Part shown: positions 26,674 through 33,493 of the stretch, piece after piece | Layout of the letters: the number at the start of each line of letters is the position of its first letter | Position numbering within the stretch: position 1 is the first letter of the stretch | DNA from: JAEUQQ01 sp963697285 | Lineage (GTDB): Bacteria > Acidobacteriota > Vicinamibacteria > Vicinamibacterales > JAFNAJ01 | Assembly: GCA_963697285.1 (NCBI GenBank) | Contig: CAVONI010000011.1 | Span: 682,001 to 746,000 of the forward strand | Reading direction: 5' to 3' | Length of the DNA: 64,000 nucleotides | Translations under genes and position numbers: made by a program | Notes under the pieces: model-generated | Databases searched by the model: none | Seen by the model: the letters and a program-made list of their open reading frames with translations, nothing else | Told to the model about the DNA's origin: nothing

Positions 26674-28200
26674 TCACGGCACACGCCGGCGATCCGGCGA
26701 AGGAGGCCGCTTGGCCTTGAGGGCAGGCGGCGCCACGGGCTTCCGCGCTGACGCCCGACGCCGGGGCGGCAACGGGTTGACACTTGCCTTGGATCCGGAT
26801 GCGGCGTTCGCGGTGAGCACCGCCAGTTCCTCGAACAACATCGCGCGCTGACTCGCGGACGGGGCCGTCCACGGCAACACGACCGATGGGTGGCGCTCCC
26901 GATCGAGCCAGAACCCGCCGGTGGTCTTCGCCACCTCCGGAGCGGCGGCCAGCCACACGATCGTGTCGGCGCCCTCCTCCGGCGTCCGCAGCCAGGGCCG
27001 GGTGATGCGGTGGAAGCCAGGGAGCGAGCGCACCACGCCCGGTGTCTCGGCCCATCCCGGATGCATGGCGTGCACGGTGATGCCGCCGGGTGCGAGTTCT
27101 TCAGCCCACGCCTCGGTGAGCACCATCAGCGCCCGCTTGTGCCTTGCGTAGGCCGACGCCCCGTCCCAGGGCTGCGACGGGTCGTCGACGACGGACGATC
27201 CGAGGCCGGAGAGGTACATGCCCCCCGACAGCACGTTGATGATGCGGGCTGGGGCCGACTCCGCGAGACGCGGGGCGAGGCGGCGCGTGAGCAGGAATGG
27301 CGCGAGCAGGTTCGTCGCCAGCGATCGCTCGAACCCTTCGCGGGTCAGGACGCGTGCGTTCTCGAGCACGCCCGCGTTGTTGACGAGCACGTGGATGCGC
27401 GGCTCATCGGCGAGCAGGCGATCGGCCAGGGCGCGCACCTCGGAGAGCAGCGACAGGTCGGCCACCTGCTCTGCGAGGTCTTCGTTGCCGGTGGCCGCGC
27501 GGATCTCCTCGCGCGCGCGCGCCAGTTTCGCGGGGTCGCGGCCGACGAGCACCACACGCGCCCCGAGGCGGGCCAGTTCGCCAGCGGCGGCCCGGCCCAG
27601 CCCTGACGTGGCGCCGGTGATCACGACCGTCTGGCCGTGCATCGACTCGGCGAGCGGCCCGAAGCTCGCCCGTCGCAACTGATGCCCACACCTGGTGAAT
27701 CGCAGCATGCCCGGCAGCACGAGGAAGTCGAGGCCGTAGGTCAGCCACGACGGTTCCGGCACGGGCGGCGGCCCCGACAGCACCCGGCGCAGGCCTTCGA
27801 CCGCCCGCTCCCCGACTCGTCGCAGCAGCGGTCCCATCAGCGGCTCGACCACGCCGGTGAGCCCGTCGAAGGAAAGGTCGGCCGTGTAGTCGATGCGCGT
27901 GCCGGTGGGTGTCGGCTCGAAGCGGATGTCGTCGATCGCGTGGATCGACCCGCCACGGCCCTCGAGCACGACGCGCCGCGGCGGCTCGAGCACCGTGACG
28001 ACGTACTCCATGACGGTGGTGCTCGGCCCGAAGACCACGTCGAGCCGGTAGCGTGAGCCCACGCGCACGGGGCCAGGCGTCATCCTGACGGAGCGTGACA
28101 CGCCGGGGTCCCACTGCTCGATGTGACCGAAGTCGCTGGTGTAGGCAAAGGCGTCCGTGATCGGACGCGGCACCTCGACGGATTCGACCAGACGGGTCAT
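26674..28200 (-). CDS. SRPBCC-SDR fusion protein
   Basis: Residues 1-145 form an SRPBCC/polyketide-cyclase-like lipid-binding domain (ESVEVPRPITDAFAYTSDF, then IEQWDPGV). Residues 187-460 are a short-chain dehydrogenase with NAD(P) motif TGATSGLG (195-202), NNAG (274-277), a Ser near 325 and catalytic YxxxK (Tyr351, Lys355). The order resembles DHRS12-type proteins that combine a hydrophobic-ligand pocket with a reductase. It ends in a basic, Pro-rich tail of about 35 residues. A redox reaction on a bulky hydrophobic substrate is likely but unproven. It is divergent from the ion channel across about 200 bp. Confidence 0.82.
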   Translation of the reverse strand: MTRLVESVEVPRPITDAFAYTSDFGHIEQWDPGVSRSVRMTPGPVRVGSRYRLDVVFGPSTTVMEYVVTVLEPPRRVVLEGRGGSIHAIDDIRFEPTPTGTRIDYTADLSFDGLTGVVEPLMGPLLRRVGERAVEGLRRVLSGPPPVPEPSWLTYGLDFLVLPGMLRFTRCGHQLRRASFGPLAESMHGQTVVITGATSGLGRAAAGELARLGARVVLVGRDPAKLARAREEIRAATGNEDLAEQVADLSLLSEVRALADRLLADEPRIHVLVNNAGVLENARVLTREGFERSLATNLLAPFLLTRRLAPRLAESAPARIINVLSGGMYLSGLGSSVVDDPSQPWDGASAYARHKRALMVLTEAWAEELAPGGITVHAMHPGWAETPGVVRSLPGFHRITRPWLRTPEEGADTIVWLAAAPEVAKTTGGFWLDRERHPSVVLPWTAPSASQRAMLFEELAVLTANAASGSKASVNPLPPRRRASARKPVAPPALKAKRPPSPDRRRVP

Positions 28201-28396
28201 GGCGGAACACCTCCTGCAGGACCACAGGAGCCCGCAAACCCAGGCCCTGCGGCGCGAGATCGATCTTACGCTTCGTACGACACGGCCGACCGATCTCCCA
28301 ACATCGCGATCCGGTCACTTCGGGGATCCTCGTGTTGACGTCGAACATCGGTGGTCCTCATTCCGAAGTGTCCCACTCCGCAGTAGAATCCGCACC

Positions 28397-29260
28397 ATGC
28401 GACCGGCCGTGCCGACGCCGCACAGCATGGAACCGGGCGTCGCGCGAGTCGATGCGTGGACCTCGCTGCCGATCACGATTCTCGCCCTCCTTGCCATCCC
28501 TGCCCTCGTCCTCGAACAGTCCGACGACCTGCTCTGGTACACGGTGGGCAGGTGGCTCAACTGGATCATCTGGTTGGCGTTCGCCGGAGAGCTGATCGCA
28601 CTGCTCGCGGTCGCCCGCAACCGGGGTGCCCTCCTGCGCGATCGCTGGCTCGTGATCGCCGTCGTCGTCCTGACGCCCCCCTTGATCTCGCCAGACGCCA
28701 TCCAGGGGATCCGCGCCTTCCGAGCCGTACGTGCACTGCGGGCCCTGCGCGGGCTCATGCTCCTGGGGTTGGCCCTGCGGCACTTGCGGCGTGCGCTCGC
28801 CAAGCGTCGGTTCCACTACGTCCTCGTCGTCGCCGCAGCGGTCATGGTCGTCGGTGCGGTGCTGGTGTACATCTTTGAACGCGACACAAATGCGTCCATC
28901 GACTCGCCGGGTGATGCGGTGTGGTGGGCGATCGTGACGGCAACGACGGTCGGGTATGGTGACATCTCGCCGGCCACATGGGGCGGCCGTGTCGTGGCCG
29001 TCGTGCTGATGTTCGTCGGCATCGGCGTGATCGGCCTGTTCACCGGCAGCGTCGCCGGGTACTTCGTCGAACAGGAAACCGCACCGGTGTCGGATGTGGA
29101 CGCGCGCCTGGCCCGCATCGAGGCGCAGTTGGCGCAATTGCTGGACCGTCACGACGAGCCTATGCAGGCGGCCCAGGTCGACGACGCCAACGTGCGCCGC
29201 CTCTCCGGCCCCGCCCCGGATGCGGGAAACGATCCTTCCTCCCGTCCGCGGCCTCGGTGA
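28397..29260 (+). CDS. Voltage-gated-like potassium channel
   Basis: A 287-residue six-helix cation channel. The selectivity filter is TVGYGD (184-189), between pore helix WAIVTATT and the last helix VVAVVLMFVGIGVIGLFTG. An S4-like helix has Arg at every third position (R106, R109, R112, R115, R118), which suggests voltage sensing. A short coiled-coil (VDARLARIEAQLAQLLDRH) after the last helix could assemble tetramers. ATG 28397 was chosen because the upstream frame lacks channel features. The C-terminus runs into the remnant of a second hig module. Confidence 0.88.
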   Translation: MRPAVPTPHSMEPGVARVDAWTSLPITILALLAIPALVLEQSDDLLWYTVGRWLNWIIWLAFAGELIALLAVARNRGALLRDRWLVIAVVVLTPPLISPDAIQGIRAFRAVRALRALRGLMLLGLALRHLRRALAKRRFHYVLVVAAAVMVVGAVLVYIFERDTNASIDSPGDAVWWAIVTATTVGYGDISPATWGGRVVAVVLMFVGIGVIGLFTGSVAGYFVEQETAPVSDVDARLARIEAQLAQLLDRHDEPMQAAQVDDANVRRLSGPAPDAGNDPSSRPRPR

Positions 29261-29356
29261 TTGGATGCGGCGCCGCGTCAACGAGCAGTTTCGCGTCACT
29301 TCCGCTGGGAAGGGAACCATGCCTACGAAGTCCGGTGCGAAGACCATCACTCGTGA
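29258..29356 (+). pseudogene. HigB toxin C-terminal remnant
   Basis: The frame reads MRRRVNEQFRVT and, after a one-base shift, FRWEGNHAYEVRCEDHH before a stop at 29356. These are the last 30 or so residues of a HigB toxin (the RVNEQFRV and FRWEGG.AYEV..EDHH blocks). The N-terminal two thirds are missing, replaced by the end of the channel gene. It overlaps the start of the linked antitoxin remnant. Confidence 0.7.
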
Positions 29357-29459
29357 CCCGGCCTGGCTGGGACCCGCCGTGCATCCCGGCGAAATGCTGA
29401 TCGAGGAGTTCCTGAAGCCGCTAGGCTGGACCCAGGTCGAAGCGGCCGGCCGCCTGAGA
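29319..29459 (+). pseudogene. HigA antitoxin N-terminal remnant
   Basis: ITRDPAWLGPAVHPGEMLIEEFLKPLGWTQ, then VEAAGRL, is the typical start of a HigA antitoxin. The sequence departs from the family just inside the helix-turn-helix, with no recognition helix and no FWLNLQ end. Together with the toxin fragment it marks a second hig locus that was cut on both sides. Confidence 0.75.
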
Positions 29460-29611
29460 CGGGGTTGCTGTAGCGAACTCCGGTGCAACCTGCGCGGCGT
29501 GCGGACTCGTGGACCTCGGCACCCTGGAGAGAGGCCGGGGTCATCGCCATACTCCCCACGCTTCACGAAGCTGAAGGTCACACGCTGAGCCGGGCCTCGG
29601 TCGCCCTTCGA

Positions 29612-30024
29612 TCAGCCGTCGCGCCGCCGGCCCAGGTAGTCGGCGGGGTTCACGATCGCGATCCCTCGGAAGGGGTGCAACGCCAGCAGGTCCTTGTCAC
29701 CGGTAATGAGCACGTCCGCGCGACCGTTCACCGCGGCCTCGAGGAACTTGTCGTCGCGCGGATCCCGACAGGGGCGCACCAGCTGAACGATTTCGACGAT
29801 TTCGACCAACGGAGCCAGGCGCGCAAGGAGTTCCTCGCGACGCGCACGTGTGACGTAGCGATCGAACTTCGGCGAGAGCAGGCGCTCGAACAGCTCGCGG
29901 AGCGTGTCGTGTGACGTGACGAGTTGCCCGCCGCGGATCACCGATTCGATGCAGAGGGCGGGCGCCGAGGCTGCCGACAGCACGCCGCTGATGAAGACGT
30001 TCGTGTCGATGACGACACGCTCAC
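29612..30024 (-). CDS. PIN-domain ribonuclease toxin (COG1569 type), start probably frameshifted
   Basis: The body reads SAASAPALCIESVIRGGQ, then LVTSHDTLRELFERLLSPKF, then RDPRDDKFLEAAVNGRADVLITGDKDLL, with the acidic PIN residues in DPRDDKF and TGDKD. The first acidic residue is in VVIDTNVFISG, directly upstream in frame, but no start codon is in that frame. A GTG at 30024 overlaps the antitoxin stop (GTGA) and would fit with one base added. The toxin likely cleaves RNA and is held by the Phd/YefM-like antitoxin upstream. Confidence 0.8.
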
Positions 30025-30275
30025 GCGCGGTCGGCCCGCAGGATCTCGTCCAGCCTCTCGTCGGTCAGGCCGGCGGTAGCAGCGTCCGCGGCCACGGAGT
30101 TGCGGAGATCGAGGAAGGCCTGGGCGTTGCCGGAGCGAAGGCGCTCGTAGTCCGCCATCGACAACACAACGGCGACGTCGCGCTCCTGTCTGCGAATCAC
30201 GACGGGTTCCCGCTGCGCGTCGTCGATGATCGCGCCGAACCGGTTCTTGGCTTCGGTCGCTGCAACGGTCTTCAT
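30021..30275 (-). CDS. Phd/YefM-family antitoxin
   Basis: An 84-residue protein with MKTVAATEAKNRFGAIIDDAQREPVVIRRQERDVAVVLSMADYERL-type sequence, the canonical Phd/YefM DNA-binding N-terminal domain. A C-terminal helical tail (LTDERLDEILRADRA) should wrap the PIN toxin. It overlaps the toxin start by 4 bp. It is expected to repress its own promoter. Domain V-like RNA sequence of a group II intron lies about 60 bp upstream. Confidence 0.9.
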   Translation of the reverse strand: MKTVAATEAKNRFGAIIDDAQREPVVIRRQERDVAVVLSMADYERLRSGNAQAFLDLRNSVAADAATAGLTDERLDEILRADRA

Positions 30276-30335
30276 TGGTAGATCCTACTTGTAGCCGGTC
30301 GGTTGTGCCGACCGGCTGAGGGTAAGACCCCCGTT

Positions 30336-30369
30336 CAAACCGTGCATGCGGATTTCCCGCACACGGCTT
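30336..30369 (-). ncRNA. Group II intron domain V-like hairpin (3' remnant)
   Basis: The minus strand reads AAGCCGTGTGCGG-GAAA-TCCGCATGCACGGTTTG. The AGC triad, GAAA loop and CCGTG/CACGG stem match bacterial group II intron domain V. A GAACGGGGGTCTTACCCTC stretch follows where domain VI belongs. The 34-nt length is right. The distal stem seems one base short on the 5' side. No intron reverse transcriptase precedes it, so only the 3' end remains. Confidence 0.5.
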
Positions 30370-30381
30370 ACGAGGTGGTCT

Positions 30382-30693
30382 TCAGGTTGTGGCATGCGCG
30401 CTCCCCGGATAGCGAATCGTGCCGCGCAGACGGATAAGTCCCAAGGCCTCGAAGAAGGGACGACGCCACGCCCCGGCCCGTCCGGCCCGGAGACGCGAGC
30501 CGGCCCGCGCGTCCCGCGCGTTCTTCGCGATCAACGCGGTAAGCGCAGCGTCGGACTCGGACTTCTGCCCGAGCGCGTGGCAGGCCCTCGGCAGGCCGAC
30601 CATGCGGAACCGCCGCGGCATCCACCGCTGCGCCGACGATCGACTCCTGAGGGAACGCGGCGGCGCCATTCGGGCCACGTTTCCCCCAGGCAC
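30382..30693 (-). pseudogene. C-terminal remnant of a TPR-tailed kinase/cyclase-type protein
   Basis: ACHALGQKSESDAALTALIAKNARDA matches the last TPR unit of long signalling proteins common in this phylum (..YHALGR..ESDAAL..LI..). The next segment should read AYQIA..YAYRGE.D.AFEWLERAY, but is replaced by a scrambled Arg-rich stretch before FFEALGLIRLRGTIRYPG, a distorted version of the usual LRGDPRY end. There is no kinase part. The left boundary of homology coincides with the 41-bp repeat at 30692-30732. Confidence 0.5.
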
Positions 30694-30732
30694 GGGATCA
30701 CGCGCGTCTGAGCATCACTGGGCCGTGCGCTG
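30692..30732. repeat. 41-bp dispersed repeat, copy 1
   Basis: ACGGGATCACGCGCGTCTG..., identical at 40 of 41 positions to 50319-50359. It covers the last five codons and stop of the minus-strand exported protein (..QRTAQ) plus the 3' flank, and adjoins a TPR gene remnant. Confidence 0.8.
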
Positions 30733-31422
30733 AAACGTCATCTGGAACGGCAGCGGGAACGCATTTGCGACCGGCTTCGGCTTCGCTCCAGCCTCGAACC
30801 GCCAGAGCCGTGCCGACCCGGAGTACGACACGATTCGCTTCGAGGGATCAAGGCCATCGGTCGTGACGGTGGCGTCGGTCTCCGTCCGCACCTCGTAGGA
30901 GGTCATGTTTGCGTCGTACCACTTCGTCAGGAAGGCGACCGGGGTCCGGGTCGTTCGCTTCCCGTACAGGTCGTTGGTGATTCGGATGCGTGGCTGATCG
31001 AGGCCCGTGATGACACAAGGCGCAAGGGACCCGGTCGGGTATCCGTGCGACGACAATTCGTCGCACGCGGTGGAGTCCGTAATCGTGATCGAGAACTGGC
31101 GCGGCGAACCCAGGAACAAGCCGCAGTACCGGGTACCCGCATCCCCATCCAGCTTGCGGTTGAACCGGATGAAGAGACCGCCGGACACAGTCGCTTCTAC
31201 GCAGTAGTTGTGATCGTCAGGCTCCCCCGTTCCGAGGCGATAGTCGTTGTAGAAGGGGCCGAGCGAGTCGGCCGACACAGCATAGGGCTGGTCGGCATCG
31301 ATCGAGAACGTCATCAGCCACACTGTTGGTCCGGCGCTCAGCGCTTGCGACACGACCGTGAGGCCGAGAACCAGCACGCCAACCATCACCAGCGATCGCG
31401 ACTGCATCCGCGTTGACATCAT
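30715..31422 (-). CDS. Exported protein of unknown function
   Basis: A 235-residue protein starting at ATG 31422 with an AAGGAG site upstream. A signal peptide (LVMVGVLVLGLTVVSQALSA) is followed by a beta-rich body containing VWLMTFSIDADQPYAVS, two Cys pairs (NYCVEA / RYCGLF and STACDELS / APCVITG) that could form disulfides, and RIRITNDLYGKRT. No family recognised. It is the last gene of a three-gene unit: the previous stop overlaps its ATG. The last residues (FQRTAQ) lie in a 41-bp repeat shared with 50319-50359. Confidence 0.7.
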   Translation of the reverse strand: MMSTRMQSRSLVMVGVLVLGLTVVSQALSAGPTVWLMTFSIDADQPYAVSADSLGPFYNDYRLGTGEPDDHNYCVEATVSGGLFIRFNRKLDGDAGTRYCGLFLGSPRQFSITITDSTACDELSSHGYPTGSLAPCVITGLDQPRIRITNDLYGKRTTRTPVAFLTKWYDANMTSYEVRTETDATVTTDGLDPSKRIVSYSGSARLWRFEAGAKPKPVANAFPLPFQMTFQRTAQ

Positions 31423-31967
31423 TCCCTGCTCCTTGTTGCTGGACGGGACAATCCCGTCACTCTGGTAAACCACTGGACCTGCGGATCTCCACGTCGGTAC
31501 TCCCCACGCCACCCGGCCACGCGCACGTCCACGTCGTTGAGCTCCCATCTCGACTCGTGCCGGCCGCTCGACGAAGGGAGGCCGAGCAGGTGCGTCAGCG
31601 CGAGCCTGACGTCGGTGAAGGCCGCAACGGAGCGGGTGCGACGGGTCACCTGCACGGCCGTCACGCGGGTTGCGCTCACCTCGAACGTCACTTGCTGGTC
31701 GTGCTGCGTGTAGACCAGCCAGCGCTCGCCTGGCCGCTCGACCACTCGCGTCGGCACGCCGAGCACGGCCCTCACGTCGTCGATGCCCCAGCCCGCCGAC
31801 ACGGCCGGGTGGGCGATGCGCGTGAGGACCGTTTCTGCCCGCAAGGCATCGGAAAGGTCGTGGTCGCCGGCCGTCGCGACCCCGCACATGGCCAGACCCG
31901 TGAGAATCCAGGCCCCGATGAGACGCCCGCGCCGATCTCGCATCGAGAGCGACTGACGCTTCGACAT
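31419..31967 (-). CDS. Exported protein of unknown function, second in coupled operon
   Basis: A 182-residue protein from ATG 31967. A hydrophobic N-terminal segment (LIGAWILTGLAMCGVATA) looks like a signal peptide or anchor. The rest has a GWGIDDVRAVLGVPTRVVERPGERWLVY stretch reminiscent of the small BamE/SmpA-like fold that pairs a helix (..VRAVLGVPT) with strands (WLVY, VTFEVSATRV). That resemblance is weak. Its start shares a base with the upstream stop (TGATG) and its own stop overlaps the downstream start (ATGA), so the three proteins are probably made together. Confidence 0.65.
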   Translation of the reverse strand: MSKRQSLSMRDRRGRLIGAWILTGLAMCGVATAGDHDLSDALRAETVLTRIAHPAVSAGWGIDDVRAVLGVPTRVVERPGERWLVYTQHDQQVTFEVSATRVTAVQVTRRTRSVAAFTDVRLALTHLLGLPSSSGRHESRWELNDVDVRVAGWRGEYRRGDPQVQWFTRVTGLSRPATRSRE

Positions 31968-32674
31968 CAGCGTGCCTCCGCCAGGTGTTCCACCCGGCAT
32001 GCCGTCACCGCCACCCAGCGCGTCCGCATGATCGCGAGATCCGGGGCGTCGAGCGCGAAGCCGTCCAGATCAGGCGCGAGCAGCTCTTTTGCCGAGAAGC
32101 TCTCTCGCATGAGGCCTCGGCCGGTGTGCTGGCGCGTCGCCAGCAGGTAATGCCCAAGTTCGTGCGCCGTCGTACGGCCGATCGCCTGTGCGACGAATCG
32201 CTCCTGCAGCACCCGGGGCCACTGCGCGAGCGGCGTGCGCTCGACCCGCGCGCTCGCGATCAATCGCTGTGGCGAAACGAACACCCGCAACACGTTGATC
32301 GGGGTGACCGGGCTGGCGAACGCGACCGACCCCAGCGGCGGCGGCGCGGCCGCCCCGCCGTGTCCCAGGCCGGGTGCCCCGGCGCGAACCGGCGTGAGAG
32401 CGACGACCACCACGCCGGGGTGTTCGGCGGCCGGCGCCGGCGGCCCTTCGCGCCACTCGAACGTCACGCCGTAGGGCGCCCAGATCCGCTCCACATCGCC
32501 ACTGACGATACGTAACTGGTCGCGCGTGAGCCGCGCGGCGTTGATGACATGAATCCGCAGGTGACAGGCCATCAGGGGCTCGGCGGCGGCGAATCCGCCA
32601 GATGCGGCCCACGCGATCGCGAGCAGACCCGCGCAGAGGCCGGCGCGACACAATGGGACGCTCGTTGCACGCAC
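31967..32674 (-). CDS. Predicted exported zinc metalloprotease-like protein
   Basis: A signal peptide (LCAGLLAIAWAASGGFAAA) precedes a domain with a zinc-binding HELGH in RTTAHELGHYLLATRQHTGRGLMR. The His eight residues later could be the third ligand, and GLMR provides a Met after it, as in metzincin-like turns. Upstream lies LRIHVINAARLTRDQLRIVS, then DVERIWAPYGVTFEW. GTG 32674 was chosen because GAGAGG lies 6-7 bp upstream; GTG 32704 is also possible. First gene of the coupled three-gene unit. Catalysis is predicted from the motif only. Confidence 0.65.
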   Translation of the reverse strand: MRATSVPLCRAGLCAGLLAIAWAASGGFAAAEPLMACHLRIHVINAARLTRDQLRIVSGDVERIWAPYGVTFEWREGPPAPAAEHPGVVVVALTPVRAGAPGLGHGGAAAPPPLGSVAFASPVTPINVLRVFVSPQRLIASARVERTPLAQWPRVLQERFVAQAIGRTTAHELGHYLLATRQHTGRGLMRESFSAKELLAPDLDGFALDAPDLAIMRTRWVAVTACRVEHLAEAR

Positions 32675-32866
32675 CGCTGACCTCTCTTCCCGGCCGGAGT
32701 GCACGGGAATGCCTCGCGCTGGATTGCCTGTTCATCTGGATAAACGCCGCCGCGAGGCGATCTGGGACAGGTCACCGCGCAGCAGGCAGGTTGCCCGAGC
32801 GGAGGCCCGCGTTGTGCGCTATCATCGGCCGCACATCACCATCCATGCGGACGCGAGGCCTTCGCG

Positions 32867-33484
32867 ATGGCTCTACCAGAACGTCCCGCCACTTCTGTGG
32901 GCGCCCACACTCCGGGCGCCGGCGACGCCGATTCGTCGATGGCGCTGCTGGCGCGCGCGCAGGCTGGCGACCGCGATGCCCTCGATGGCCTGATCGCCCG
33001 CTACCTGCCCCGCATGCGCCGCTGGGCACACGGGCGACTGCCACAAGGCGCCCGGGGACTGGCCGACACCTCTGACGTTGTCCAGGAAACGGTGATCTCG
33101 ACGTTTAAGCAGATCGAGCGCTTCGAGGTTCGCGGCGAGGGTGCGCTGCAGGCCTACTTGCGTCAGGGCCTGATGAACCGCATCCGCGACCACGGGCGCC
33201 GGGCGAACCGGCGTCCCGTGACGACGCCGCTCGACAGCGATGTCGGGCACGGCGGGCCGTCGCCGATCGAGCAGGCGGTCGGGCAGCAACTGCTCGATCG
33301 CTACGAAGACGCGCTCTCGCGCCTCCGCGCGGAGGATCGGGAGTTGATCGTGGCGCGCGTGGAGCTCGGCCTCGACGTCGACGAGCTCGCCGCGGCCTTC
33401 AACAAGCCGACGCCTGCAGCCGCCCGCAAGGCGGTGGCGCGGGCCCTGATGCGCCTGGCCCACGAAATGGACCCGGCGCGCTGA
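32867..33484 (+). CDS. ECF-type RNA polymerase sigma factor
   Basis: A 205-residue sigma-70 family regulator. Region 2 reads LLARAQAGDRDALDGLIARYLPRMRRWAHGRLP and DTSDVVQETVISTFKQIERFE, including the core-binding DVVQE-type motif. Region 4 is in the C-terminal DRYEDALSRLRAEDRELIVARVELGL, then ELAAAFNKPTPAAARKAVARALMRL, a helix-turn-helix that recognises -35 elements. No anti-sigma factor is adjacent. Instead a Ser/Thr kinase starts 10 bp downstream, the arrangement of ECF groups controlled by kinase phosphorylation. That regulation is inferred from gene order. Confidence 0.9.
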   Translation: MALPERPATSVGAHTPGAGDADSSMALLARAQAGDRDALDGLIARYLPRMRRWAHGRLPQGARGLADTSDVVQETVISTFKQIERFEVRGEGALQAYLRQGLMNRIRDHGRRANRRPVTTPLDSDVGHGGPSPIEQAVGQQLLDRYEDALSRLRAEDRELIVARVELGLDVDELAAAFNKPTPAAARKAVARALMRLAHEMDPAR

Positions 33485-33493
33485 GGCGCCTGG

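Noticed and set aside
30336..30369. Rho-independent terminator for the TPR remnant
   Set aside because: The stem has internal bulges and a GAAA loop with an AGC triad and no T-tract, which fits intron domain V better than a terminator.
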